From contig NW_027152021.1 in the NCBI RefSeq assembly GCF_004359215.1, positions 225,924 to 289,923 on the forward strand: a stretch of 64,000 bases of DNA, given 5' to 3'. The notes under the pieces are model-generated. The model was given only the letters and a program-made list of their open reading frames with translations. It was not told the DNA's origin and did no database searches. Source of the stretch: Bremia lactucae. Lineage: Eukaryota > Oomycota > Peronosporomycetes > Peronosporales > Peronosporaceae. Every line of letters starts with the position of its first letter. Position 1 is the first letter of the stretch. A program made the position numbers and the translations under genes. Below are positions 20,846-31,429 of this stretch, in pieces.

Positions 20846-23800
20846 TCAAGCTTGCCACATTAGAATTAAACATTTTGATAGTTTCGAATGGTTCCACCTT
20901 TCTTGCCGCAATCTTGGCTCTTGGTGTCCCATATTTTTCGCAGCGTGTTTAAACGATATTTTGCGAGTATCAAGTATAAGTAGATCTCCAACTTTGAATT
21001 CGACCTGATTTATTCGGCGCTTTTGATCGTAATATTGCTTTTGCGAAGCTTGTGCTATCAACAGATTTCTGCGAGCCTGATCGATGATATTTGCTCGTAC
21101 TTCGATAAACTCTTTTGCGTAAACGTCAATATCCTTTGGTTGACTAGTCCAGCCCAGTGACTTTTGCCATGCAGAGCGTTCCCTTCTTCCCGTATCTATT
21201 TCAAAGGAAGAGTATCCAGTAGATGCACGAACCAGTATAGACGCATACTCTATGCTTCCCAAGTGTTCGGTCCTGTCAGTGCCATGGTAAGATGCTATGC
21301 GATTGAGTGCGTCTTCTACCACAAGGTTCTGGCGCTCGGTCTGTCCATCGGCTTAAGCCCGATAAGCGGTTGTAATACTTAGACGAACACCGATGATCGT
21401 CATCAATGACTTCGAAAACATGGACGTGAACTTGCTATCTCGGTCACTGATATTAACTGCGGGAATACCATGGTGTCGAATGACAGCATCAAAAAATACT
21501 TTTGCTGTGGTGCATGCATCGTCCTTATCGTGCACTGCTGCATACTTCGTGCGTTTGGAAAACTTATCGACAACAGTTAGGATGGCAAATCCATTGGAAA
21601 CAGGAAGCCCTCTTATAAAGTCCATTGATACCACTTGCCAGCAAGCATCCGGTATTGGAATTGGCATAAGTAATACGTTGTTTTTTTGTTAATTATCATG
21701 TTTCCGACGTGCGCAGGTTTCCCAAGTTTTGACATATTCCTTGACGTTTCTCTGCAACGATTTCCGGTAATACCACTGAGCAACTCGCAAGAATGTTCTG
21801 CGATTGCCCGGCAGAGCAGCTATTGCCGAATTATCATATTTCGATATTACATTCGTTCGCAAGCGGTTGTTGTTGAGCACGCAAAGACGTTTAATGTGCG
21901 CAAAAACAACAATTTCTCTTGCTTCACAATCAATAAACTTGTTTCGGAGCTTTTCCATGCTTCTTTAGGCAATTCTGGCAAAGCCTTATTGAAGTAGCTT
22001 ACGAACTTCTGTTGACAACTCGCCATACGACACTGTCATTAAGGCAGCAACTTGCAGAGTCTCAGCTTCCTCCCGGGGCAGAGTTGGCACCGAGGGCGAA
22101 CAAAGTAAACGTGTACCTCGTTGTTGGCAACTAGAAAATCGCACTTATGAAAGCGGATATTGTCCACGACAGAATCATCAGGCCGGCGCGAAAGCGCATC
22201 AGCTACAACGTTTAAAGCACCATTAATGTGGTGTATAGTAAACGCGTATTGAGCGAAGGTGGTCAAGTATCGAGCCAACTTCGGCGAGACTGACGGATGA
22301 TGAAGAAGCCAAGAGCAGGCGCTATTGCCCATTTTTCTAACCCCTCTTTTATTGCAAATAGATCCTTCTCACGAGCAGGCCAACTAATCTCACGGATTCC
22401 AAGTTTCTTTGAGTAAAACGCTACTGGATGGTCATGTCTATTGATAAATTGCGATAAGTCGCCACCAATGCACGACCCCGATGCATCCGTAGTGAGAACA
22501 AACGGGCGTGAAGAGTTAGGCAAAGTCAGCACAGGTGCAGCTTGTAAGGCAGACTTCAGCCTTACGAGCAAATCCTCTTGTTCTGCATTCAAGACCCATG
22601 AAAAATCTTTCCTAACGAGATGGCTCAACGGCAGAACTATTTGCGCAAACTGATGAATAAAGCGGCGATAATAACAAGCAAGACCAAGAAAACTTTGCGA
22701 TTCCTTTACAGAGGTAAGTGAAGGCCACTTCGCGATTGCTTCCGCCTTTGTTTTCGATAAATAATCCGTCACCAGAAACAGCGTGCCCCAAAAAGCTGAC
22801 CTCTTGACGCGCGAACTTGCACTTACCAATGTGAGCGAAGAGTATTCACTTGCGTAAGACGTCGAACACGATAGCATGAAATAATTGACCCCAGTATTAC
22901 ATTAAAAGTAATTAATAGCCAATGGTGTCAGGGTTATGAATGTTCAGATAATTTAGAATTTTCAGAAGTACCTTTTTTTGAGACGGAAAAGATGCATGTA
23001 CCATCCAAATATACAACAACGAATGAGAACTTTTCAAAAAGAACACGCATCAAGCGCGACGAAATGCGAGGCATTCCAGCAAGGCCCATCGGCGCAACGC
23101 ACCACTGATATGTCTCATTTGATTTACGAAACGCAGTGTACGTTTTGCTATCCGGATGAATATGCCTCTGATGGTACCCTTGAGCTAAGTCAATGACTGT
23201 GAAGTAGCTCATACCATACATCTTATCGAATAATTTATCGATTCGCGGCAAAGGTATTTTAGGGACGACTGACGTTGAGTTGACGTAACGAAAGCCAATC
23301 ACCCAACTGAGCAAAATGTTCGCGTTTCCGGATCGAATCCATTCCGAACGAGATACACCTCGTACCGATCGTTGGGTCATTTTAAGGAATGCCGAAGATG
23401 TTTGATACCCAAAGCGAGTCTGAAAGCTCGATCTATCCGCATGAAAGGTTCTCATCGACGAACTTCTGTAAAGCCTTTTGTTCAGCTTGTGAAAGTCGAA
23501 ATGGCGAACGATTACTCGGTTGCACACCGGGCTGTATATTGATACCAAACTCCACCGACCGATGAGGAGGCAATGAATTCGGTAACTTTTCTGGGAATAC
23601 ATCTTTATAGGAATCGAGTAAAGCCTTCAATCGTTTTCACGAGGTTTTGTAAATTCCGACTCTTGATAAATTTTGACACGATAGACTTCTTCAAATTGTG
23701 ATGTCTTCAATTTCCTTAAGAAGTCAGCAGAGGAATAATGACCGATTCACAACCTCATCATATGGTATGTCACCACTTTTGAACGAAACTTGATGAGTAC

Positions 23801-24091
23801 GTCAATTAATGATTGGCTCGTGCGCAGCACACCAGGGCTTACCCGGAATTACATCATGGCAATTGCTCATTGGCCACTCAATGACCGGAACGTCAGAAAT
23901 TCGATTATCATCAAATGGGCTATTGGCGACTCCTTTCTTCACTTATTTTTGGTGTTATTAGTGCCTTCGAAACGAGTGACTTGAAAGCCATTTCAGGACA
24001 TGACGCATTGCAGCAAACTCGGCTTCACCCCATTGCATGTGGCGCCAGAATCGAGTATCATATTGACAGCACGATCGTCAAGATGACCCTT
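20846..24091 (-). pseudogene. Family-D pol: protease, RT, RNase H and integrase, broken
   Basis: Protease: VNMILDSGATCNG near 24070-24030. RT: FGINIQPGVQPSNRSPFRLS, YFTVIDLAQGYHQRHIHPD (motif A), VAPMGLAGMP, and VVVYLDGTCIFS, where the second catalytic Asp of YxDD is Gly. RNase H: FVLTTDASGSCIGGDLSQF and ALNVVADALSRRPD. Integrase: SMDFIRGLPVSNG, ISDRDSKFTS, then VVEDALNRIASYHG and KHAAKNMGHQEP. A gap in frame near 21350 removes the segment before the catalytic Glu. Order and spacing fit a complete Ty3 pol. Confidence 0.8.
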
Positions 24092-24744
24092 TTAGATGAT
24101 CAAATCTTTTCCCGTGAAGGAAGCAAAGTCAGCTTCACATAGTGTGGTGATAGCTTCGTTTGACGCAGTCGCGATGGTTTCTTCTTTAACTGACTCATTC
24201 ACGAAATAGTTGGCGTTCGCACGATCGCGACGATATCCGTTGCCGCGATTATTTTGCTGGTTCCTGCGCTTGTAACACTGCTGAATCGTGTGCCCCAGTA
24301 TTTTGCAGTATGCACACTTTCGTTTATTTCGACGTCGATTATGGACGCAAGAAGACCTATTAAATGGCCGAGCATTGCCGATTTCCATCGGCTCTGGCTT
24401 CTTGTTTAATTCTCTGGCCACATTTTGTGGACCAGGACGAGGTTTTGTAGCGTTGTGGTGATGATAAACACCCGAATGTGTGCGTTCAAAATCGAGCGCC
24501 ACAGTAATAGCATCCTACAGTGCGTTTCCCCGTCGATATTGAACTTCTTCTTGAGTTCTTGCTTTAAACCCTCGTTGAAAATAGATGAAATGTCAACTCG
24601 AGTCATGTCCTCAACTTGCGAAATAATGTGTCGAGATTTCGCAATGTAGTCCGTTAAGCCTTTGCAATTGGCTTGTCTCAGCCGATGCAGATCGTCTCGA
24701 AGACGTTGTTGCAGATCCGCAAAGACGAATTGTTTTTTTTTCAC
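24092..24744 (-). pseudogene. Family-D gag with zinc knuckle, broken
   Basis: Frame 24744-24406 carries LQQRLRDDLHRLRQANCKGLTDYIAKSR and IFNEGLKQELKK, a Ty3 gag capsid pattern. The overlapping frame 24502-24092 carries MEIGNARPFNRSS and the knuckle CAYCKILGHTIQQC (C-x2-C-x4-H-x4-C). A frameshift joins the two. A second short minus frame at 25361-25119 lies upstream and may be degraded gag N terminus. Confidence 0.75.
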
Positions 24745-25750
24745 TGCTAGAGAAAACTCATCGGCTGAGTGAATTTCTTTTTTGATGCAGCAAGAGCCAT
24801 TGTGCTGCTGGTCCTCGCAATGAGCTTCCTAGTACGGCAAGTACTTGAGGAGCCTTTGCGTCCTCTTTCCACTTCTTACCGTGCGCAATAAAATATTGCT
24901 GTACTTGCGCGTAATAAAGGCGAACCGACTCTTCGCTTTTTCCGCTTTACGTCGGCATCCTTAGCCCGTCCACCTTAAGCCCACCTATCTTTTAGGAATT
25001 AGCGAATGTTTTGATTAACTCTTGTTGTTGCTGTAGCATGTGCATCATTTGCTGCATTAGCTCGGCGTTTGAGGGTTGCCCATAATGGAAGAAGAATGTG
25101 TTCGGAACTATAAAAAGACTAGGCTCTTAAGTTGAACCGAAGATCCTTAAAAATGGTGCGCTCGGCTTCTTCTAAAAGCGCGTATACCTCGTGTAACGGA
25201 GCTGATAAGGTGGACTCTTGCTTGGGCAGGCATCCTTTCTCCTTGGTGAGTTGCTTTGCTAAGATCTTTGCAATGCGTCGGGCCTTTTGTAATGCGTCGG
25301 GTCTTTTGTAATGACGCAGGCAAATCGTTCGCAGTCTTTGCAGACTTTTCACCGTACTCAAAGAGGAAAGCCTTACTACAGTAGTATGGAATCTGATTAT
25401 TAGCTTTTAGCTTTTTGCTCATAAATCTCAACGACTTTCTTTAGCCATTAAGCGTAATGGGTAAGAGATTCAATCTTATTCCAGATGGATTAACTGTTTC
25501 ACCGTGTTAAGCCGGTCCCAACCTCACACAGACTAAGCGACTATATCTGTCAGGCAGACGCTTAGAGTTACAGTGGATACTGAAGCCACACAATCAAAAC
25601 TGCTACGCAGCGCTTCCAAAGGAATGGAGCAGTTGACTGCGAGCGGAAATTCCCACGCTACAAGCAGTACGTTACTGGCTGCGAGTGGAATCCCTTACGC
25701 TACAAGTAGTGCTGGGCAATCCAACGCAGTGCAATCCAGCGAAGCGCGAA

Positions 25751-25887
25751 CGGACGGCAAAGAAGCGAGCGGACGGCGAAGAAGCGAGCAGACGGCGAAG
25801 AAGCGAGTAGACGGCGAAGAAGCGAGCGGACGGCGAAGAAGCGAGCGGACGGCGAAGAAGCGAGCGGACGGCGAAGAAGCGAGCGGA
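25751..25887 (-). repeat. 19-bp minisatellite, about 7 copies
   Basis: The unit CGGACGGCGAAGAAGCGAG is repeated seven times from 25751 to 25883 with a few substitutions, then partly once more. It lies in the leader just inside the 5' LTR of the family-D element. Because 19 is not a multiple of 3 and the unit lacks stops in all frames read, the array stays open on both strands and its translation has a 19-residue period. Confidence 0.85.
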
Positions 25888-25908
25888 AGACCAACAAGTG
25901 GTACCACT

Positions 25909-26158
25909 TGTGAGGAATGAGGGTAAATTACGACTGAATTATTTTTTTTGCTTTACTAGCCGATACTTTTGGCTCATCCTCTAAGGATCGCCTATCCTAA
26001 ATCTAATTATTACTAAGTATCATCTCTCCTTATTGCGCCAACCTTTTTACTTGTTTTTATTATGGCGCATATGTAATTTGAATCAATAGAAAAGGAATGG
26101 TATAAAAGATAAATCGAAATGAGTGGTCATGGGCTCAGCGAGTTGAATGGTCCTGACA
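25909..26158 (-). repeat. Family-D LTR (5' LTR)
   Basis: 250 bp, TGTGAGGAATGAGGG ... GGTCCTGACA on the plus strand. In element orientation it is followed after 2 bp by TGGTACCACTTGTTGG, a plausible tRNA primer-binding site at about 25891-25906. The host gene promoter copy begins directly at 26159. Confidence 0.85.
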
Positions 26159-26604
26159 ATCTCGCGCTGGGACGGAGATAGTGTGCGGTACAAGGAACAC
26201 CTGTTTATTTTACTTAGCTAGCACTACGTCGTAACGAAGTATACTTACTAAACAGTGTAGAGCAAATTAGAGACTGTTTCTTGTCGTCGTTATTTTTAAT
26301 ATTCATATCCTTCTATGGCTAGTATGAAGGACTTAGACCTTTGTCCATCTGTAAACTAGAATCGGTTGCCGCACTCTATCTCTACAGCCTTACCAAATAT
26401 ACATCAGCCAAAGGATCATGTTTTCCTAAAATTTTACTTAGTTAAACTGTTTGCTAACTGGCATTCTTTTTTTTAATTAATAACGATCTGGCAATAAAAT
26501 CCATTCAAATAACAAAATAAAAATTTCCAAAAAATAACCTACCCCCCGTTCTTCCGAACACTTTCTTGAACAGGATCCGCAGCAGTCGACAAAGTTTAGC
26601 AACG
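26159..26604 (+). promoter_or_regulatory. 5' region of the TMEM41-like gene, duplicated at 19791
   Basis: About 445 bp of AT-rich non-coding sequence directly upstream of the chosen ATG at 26605. The whole stretch plus about 20 bp of coding sequence is duplicated left of the family-D element. Being intact next to the gene, it presumably carries the working promoter. No TATA box was assigned. Confidence 0.6.
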
Positions 26605-27363
26605 ATGTCGGACTGGCGCCGTGATCTTCAGCTCGTGGGCGTCGTTTTCATAGTCACCACGGCGCTATTAGGCGTGATGTTGCACTCGCTGGTAATCTCG
26701 ACGCTCACAGACACCGAGTGGCTCGCGCTTCGACTGCCTACAACGCTCGAGGCAGCTCAAGAGCTAGGCAAGACCCTTCAGAGCTTCTCCGAGCGCCAAC
26801 GAGGTTCACTTTTGCTCGCACACATGGGCTGCTATCTATACCTGCAAACATTTGCGATTCCGGGCACCGTATTTTTCAATCTATTGGGCGGCGCGTTGTT
26901 TGGGATGACGCTGGGATTTCCTCTGTGCTTGGCTAACAACACACTGGGATCGGTCTTTATGTTTCTCCTTTCGCGGCGTTTTGGCTACCGCGTCGTCACG
27001 CACTTTTTTCCGCAAAAACTCGATCGCTTAAGAAGTATATTGGACGCACATCGCGACGAAATGGCGCTGAATATGATATTCCTGCGCGTATTTCCATTCA
27101 CCCCCAATTGGTTTATTAACATGGCGTCGCCCCACTTGGCCATTCCGCTAGGCCAATTTACGTTAGGCCCGCTATTTGGGCTCGTTCCGTACAATTTCCT
27201 GAGCTGCAAAGCTGGGCTTATTCTGCGCGAGCTACGATCGCGTGGAGACATTATTGATAGCGCCACGACGATGCAGCTTATAGTGGTTGCTATCGTAGGT
27301 GGCCTTGTGCTCCCAAGACTAAAGAGGCGTTTTGCCACGACCACTGGTACCAAGCATGATTAA
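26605..27363 (+). CDS. TMEM41-like VTT-domain membrane protein
   Basis: A 252-residue single-exon gene of the VTT/DedA (SNARE-associated Golgi protein) superfamily, closest in pattern to TMEM41A/B. Known family members are ER lipid scramblases needed for lipoprotein and autophagosome lipid supply. Visible: a first hydrophobic segment (about 9-34), then FAIPGTVFFNLLGGALFG (about 92-110), the family's re-entrant IPG loop; a membrane stretch to about 145; then FLRVFPFTPNWFIN with the F-x-R-x-x-P-x-x-P-N-W motif, ASPHLAIPLGQF, and a GLVPYNFLSCKAG loop; a final hydrophobic helix (about 225-243) and a basic tail. I chose the ATG at 26605 (MSDWRRD); the open frame upstream has no ATG. The duplicated 5' fragment at 20213 has an ATG further upstream, so the start may have shifted after the duplication. 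Confidence 0.85.
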   Translation: MSDWRRDLQLVGVVFIVTTALLGVMLHSLVISTLTDTEWLALRLPTTLEAAQELGKTLQSFSERQRGSLLLAHMGCYLYLQTFAIPGTVFFNLLGGALFGMTLGFPLCLANNTLGSVFMFLLSRRFGYRVVTHFFPQKLDRLRSILDAHRDEMALNMIFLRVFPFTPNWFINMASPHLAIPLGQFTLGPLFGLVPYNFLSCKAGLILRELRSRGDIIDSATTMQLIVVAIVGGLVLPRLKRRFATTTGTKHD

Positions 27364-28977
27364 ATTGAGTGTTTAAATTACGTTTGTCTTGTCCAAGTTT
27401 TTGCTGAATTGAGTAAGTTTCAGATAATTAAAAAAATCTAAAAGCTATCATTCAGCGTGTATCAAACGCACTATTTTTTTTTTTGTTCGTCGGGACCAAG
27501 CTAGACAAAATAAATGTCAGAGATACTTCTTATTCATTCGACGCCAGGCCAATTAGGTCTGCAGAGCTCTTATTGGGTTTGACTATCACAAGGTGCGTAA
27601 TTAGATCCCGAATTTTCAGTATTTAAAATGCTAGACACGGGCGGATTTTAATTTTTTTCTGACAGACTGTAATCGTGAAGGTCTTCTTTCGTTGGAATGG
27701 ATATGCAAATCTTTTAGATTATTATTAGAGTATACAATTATACGAGTAGTCTGCGCTGGTGCTCCCTCGCACTGCAGCAGCAATTTTCAATTATTTTGTT
27801 TGGCGGGAGTTGTTATACCTTTTAACGATTACTTTCAAACAGAAAAAAAGTTATCGCGATTACAACTTAAGATTCTGGAATGTGATGCTAAAAATTAATG
27901 GCTAGAACACTGCGATGTAAGAAATAGCTAATTAATTTCAAGGGAAAGCACAATATCGTTCAAGCTAATGCGAGGTTTAAATCAAGCTGTCGACGTCCTA
28001 ACTGCAATAAGCCACGAAAATGCAGGCTGTTTTCCGTATCAAAACAAAAGCAGCCGACCGGCCGTGATGGCAAAAGGTGGTTCTACCAAGAGAATTCAAG
28101 GTGCCTTCCTCTAATATTTTAAGCGCAAATAGGTTTTCATCCGACTTCTATACAAACACGTAAAAACTCGCGGTACTCAAAAGTGATTAGCAAGCAACTT
28201 AACGATTTAGAGGTATGCCAGCGTCGACGTCCTGTCATGTAAAAAGACGCATTCTTCACATTGCCGTATTAAGACGCAATTTTTTTTGCGAAGTCTTCGG
28301 GGCCGTGTAGGAGTCACTTAGCTTGCTCATCACCAAATAAAAAAATGCTCTTCGATCAATCGCTGCAAACTTTCATGTTCCTCGCGAAACAAACTTTTGC
28401 GCAATATTGGACGCATATTCCCAAAAACAGTTTATTATTTGCGACTGAACTTCATTGCAATGTGCGCTCATGAATGTGTTGGAGGTCTCCGCATTGCATA
28501 ATTCAGAGGAGTGCTATTATGTAAGGCACGAAAATATTCTAGATCGTGTTTTTCTGTCACATGCAACAGGCTTTCTAGCTACTGGTAGCGTTAAAGACTT
28601 GCATTGGCCTTGTATGCAAATTGCCTGAGGTCACTTTAGGTTTTCCGACACTATTTAAATAACTCATGTTACAGCTCTCCCGTGACCTCAAGAGCAAACG
28701 GTTGTATCAGACGATGTACTGTATGTACAGTATTATTTACGCTACTTTTTTTTTGCAGTTTCCATTTTGAGGTTGTCAAGGATGTAAGAAACTATTTTAA
28801 ATTTTAAATTTGAGCTATTATGGAGTATTAAGCGGCTAAAAAAGCATCTTCGGCTACTATTGCTTGTCAGCTTGAAAATAAAAAAAGTTTTGAAGCAATA
28901 ATGGACTACGTACCTAATATCACGCTGTACAAGAAATGACTCAAAACCAATAAAAACAACACTCTTCGCCTTGCGTC
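27364..28977. other. Intergenic stretch, 1.6 kb
   Basis: AT-rich sequence between the TMEM41-like gene and the first TCAIM-like gene. It holds several homopolymer runs (T10 around 27473-27485). I see no supported gene, repeat-family match or RNA gene. Confidence 0.5.
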
Positions 28978-29598
28978 ATGGCCTTCATGTCGGTAGCTCG
29001 TCAGGCACGCGCCACTTCTCGATTCCTCTATTCCCGTATGCGCGTTTGTCCTCTTGTAGCTAATGAGCAATTCTTGCAGCGAACGAAGTGGCAGCGCTTG
29101 CCCTGTGCGATGGAGTCTCCGATCCTATCGACTCGAGTAGGCTTTTTGCGAACAAAGGTGAGCGAGCGTGTGGTCCTGCCAGAAGAGAACGAAATTGAAC
29201 CTACGCTAGCATTTGACGACAGTGAAATGACAATTGAAGATGCTTCGATTGAAAACTTGCTGAAAGAGCTCAATGAAGTTTTTGAAATTATTGCTGCTGT
29301 GCCACTGATGGATGAAGAGGAGTATGGGGAAGTGCGCCAACACTTTGAGAGTGGCAGTGGTCTTGATGAGATTGATGAACGTGGGTATAATATTAAAGCT
29401 GGGACGCATAAGATTTGGAAGGGTGAGCGCGACCTTACAAAGATTGTTGAGGGATTGGATACCGATTCGGCCCAGATTCTGCAGCGTATCCTGCTCCACA
29501 CGCTTAATATTGAGAGAAAAGTGCGTGAGATGCTCTCGAATGGTGGAGTTGATCCCGATGACAAAGATGAGTTGCAAGAAGACAATCAGGTCATTTGA
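28978..29598 (+). CDS. Short TCAIM-like mitochondrial protein lacking the DUF4460 domain
   Basis: A 206-residue intact frame from the ATG at 28978. Residues 1-60 are Arg/Ser-rich, poor in acids and look like a mitochondrial targeting peptide. From about 80 (SIENLLKELNEVFEIIAAVP) to 185 (RILLHTLNIERKVREML) it aligns with the C-terminal half of the next gene, including HFESGSGLDEIDERGY for HFEHGSGLDDLDAQGY and KAGTHKIWKGERDL for KAGVIQLWQGERNL. The targeting peptides also match (FLRTKVSER against FVRTKVSER). The central 180 or so residues of the neighbour, including its J-like DUF4460 region, are missing. It is therefore a tandem paralogue with an internal deletion, still open and with conserved charged motifs. 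Function unknown; probably a mitochondrial matrix protein. Confidence 0.75.
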   Translation: MAFMSVARQARATSRFLYSRMRVCPLVANEQFLQRTKWQRLPCAMESPILSTRVGFLRTKVSERVVLPEENEIEPTLAFDDSEMTIEDASIENLLKELNEVFEIIAAVPLMDEEEYGEVRQHFESGSGLDEIDERGYNIKAGTHKIWKGERDLTKIVEGLDTDSAQILQRILLHTLNIERKVREMLSNGGVDPDDKDELQEDNQVI

Positions 29599-29960
29599 GA
29601 TTGTCCGTTAAAAAAGAAGTCATCTCGACACCATCAAGGTATTGCGGAGATCTTGGTCGAGCCCGCGTGCTTTGCTTTTGCTCTTAACTTTTGATTCGAC
29701 ACAGGCAATCAAGACGTCTAAGTCCCGTATAAATGATGTACGTATACTTGCACCATTGATAAATTCTCCTTATCTTATGTTAGAAATAAAGAACGATTGT
29801 AAGAATACCTCGCCGTAAAATGCACAAGAAAATGGGCAACATGTAATTTCAGGCATGACCCGAATTTGTGCTCATTACGAAAAACGCATATTTTGCTCTC
29901 AAAAAAAGTGATAAATAATTTTATTCATTCTTGCCTTCAGGGCTCTGAAAAGCGGTGGTA

Positions 29961-31058
29961 ATGGGCTTCGTCGCACTAGCTCGTCAGACGCTTATCGTTT
30001 CTCGCTTCCAAATGCACGCGTCTACACGCTTAAGCACAGCAATTCCCTGGCAACAAATGCATAAGCACCGCGTGCCTTGCTCTATCGACCCTCCATTCCT
30101 ATCAACCCGAACCAGCAGCATTAGTTTTGTACGAACAAAAGTCAGCGAACGCACGCTCCGTCGGAAGAAATTACGCGTCAACAAGAGCCAAAAAGGAGTC
30201 AAGGTGCCAATTCTTAAAGAAACGTTGCGCAAGCTCTATTTGCGTACGCATCCGGATCTCTTTGGACAGTATCCAACGCAGCAGCGCGCAAATGAGGAAT
30301 CGTACAAAGAGCTCTTGGGCATCCTGGACGCCATTGAGAAACACAATCAATTTCCCCCAGCCAAGACCTTAAAACTTCCATTTTTTTTAAAAACACCTAT
30401 CGAGGGTGAATTTAAAGAAGTCGAGTTGCAACTACGCACGACGGGAGGTGCATGTAATACGTTGGTAGAGGAGGCATTGGGTCAATTTTTCAGCAACTGT
30501 GGGCTCCCTGAGGTCTTTCAATGGGACAAAGGAAGCTGGGGCAAAAGTGTAGGTAAACACGCAGTAGAGAATCCAAATTTAGGCTTTGAAAAGGAAGATG
30601 AAACGCATGAGAACGACCGTCACGAGGCCAAGCGCGAAGAACGGCATTCTTCAGCTCCGGCTTATAATCCCGTGGATCGTAAAGCACCAGAAGATCATTC
30701 GATTGAAAAGGTTCTGAATGAGTTAGACGACACGTTGCAGCTTATTGCTGTCGTGCCATATCTTGACGACGACGACAAGCAACAGCAAGCTATTAAAACT
30801 CATTTTGAACACGGATCAGGTCTCGATGACCTCGATGCTCAAGGGTATTCACTGAAAGCGGGAGTTATTCAATTGTGGCAAGGCGAACGGAATCTACAGG
30901 CACTGATTCCTGGATTAGATGGCGACTCGGCGATTCTAATGCAGCGAATTTTGCTTCATACCGTCGATATTGAAAAGCGTCTCGAGAACGTCATTGCTCA
31001 AAGCTCCTTGGACGTTACGAGATTCACTGCGGAAGCTTGTAATCAACAGAGCGAGTAA
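29961..31058 (+). CDS. TCAIM-like mitochondrial protein (DUF4460 type)
   Basis: A 365-residue frame; ATG at 29961 (MGFVALARQ). It begins with a mitochondrial-type presequence (about 1-60, Arg/Ser-rich). Residues about 75-115 read LRKLYLRTHPDLFGQYPTQQ, the DUF4460 signature of TCAIM-family proteins, a J-domain-like helix pair with HPD. Then comes a region with GGACNTLVEEALGQFF, a charged linker (about 215-255, EKEDETHENDRHEAKREER) and the C-terminal domain shared with the upstream gene (SIEKVLNELDDTLQLIAVVP to HTVDIEKRLENVI). Metazoan TCAIM is mitochondrial and linked to turnover of 2-oxoglutarate dehydrogenase; the role in oomycetes is not established. The two paralogues lie 362 bp apart on the same strand. 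The family assignment rests on the HPDLFG motif and mitochondrial presequence. Confidence 0.75.
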   Translation: MGFVALARQTLIVSRFQMHASTRLSTAIPWQQMHKHRVPCSIDPPFLSTRTSSISFVRTKVSERTLRRKKLRVNKSQKGVKVPILKETLRKLYLRTHPDLFGQYPTQQRANEESYKELLGILDAIEKHNQFPPAKTLKLPFFLKTPIEGEFKEVELQLRTTGGACNTLVEEALGQFFSNCGLPEVFQWDKGSWGKSVGKHAVENPNLGFEKEDETHENDRHEAKREERHSSAPAYNPVDRKAPEDHSIEKVLNELDDTLQLIAVVPYLDDDDKQQQAIKTHFEHGSGLDDLDAQGYSLKAGVIQLWQGERNLQALIPGLDGDSAILMQRILLHTVDIEKRLENVIAQSSLDVTRFTAEACNQQSE

Positions 31059-31429
31059 AGATTCTTGGATGACTTTATCGATAAAAGATTATCGCGTTAT
31101 GTGGGCATTTACAATGAATTAATTGTTAAGCACTGAACTTACATGCCCAAATGCACAAAAGATGACACGGCACTAGGACCTGCACCCAGGATTGGAAAGA
31201 ATAGTGAATTACTTCTTTGAGTCGCTGTCCTAGACAGGAATTAGCTCTTACATAACATCGAGTGACCCGGGGCCGTCAGTTTAGCACGAAATGGAACGGG
31301 GTGTACCGTTAAAACATGAATATTATTTCTGTAAGAGAAAATAATAAAGAAGTATTTACGTTGGAATTGTTATATTCAACTTAAATTCCTAGGTACTTAA
31401 TTGAAGTAATAAAAAAAAAACCTACCACT
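31059..31429. other. Intergenic stretch with possible repeat edge
   Basis: No gene seen. The segment around 31315-31360 (AATATTATTTCTGTAAGAGAAAATAATAAAGAAGT) resembles 54745-54785, so a fragment of the family-C LTR region may be present. Family-B LTR sequence begins near 31430. Confidence 0.4.

Larger units (their letters stand above)
20272..26158 (-). mobile_element. Ty3/gypsy family D element, full length but inactive
   Basis: A 5.9-kb element on the minus strand with two LTRs (20272-20518 and 25909-26158), and between them gag, protease, RT, RNase H, integrase and chromodomain, all in Ty3 order. The LTRs differ at many positions by eye (around a tenth), and every domain contains frame breaks, so the insertion is old. 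Its immediate flanks are not 5-bp repeats but the roughly 470-480 bp duplicated TMEM41 promoter region. Confidence 0.85.

Noticed and set aside
25573..25920. 115-codon Lys/Arg/Glu-rich plus frame as a gene
   Set aside because: Its sequence is created by the 19-bp minisatellite and lies antisense in the leader of a minus-strand retrotransposon.
20267..26163. A normal 5-bp target duplication for the family-D element
   Set aside because: The adjacent bases are CCTCT and ATCTC, which do not match; the long promoter duplication explains the flanks better.
29028..29585. Minus-strand 185-codon frame opposite the short TCAIM-like gene
   Set aside because: Its Ser-rich composition is the mirror of an acidic/Glu-rich plus-strand gene, and the plus frame has homology to its neighbour.
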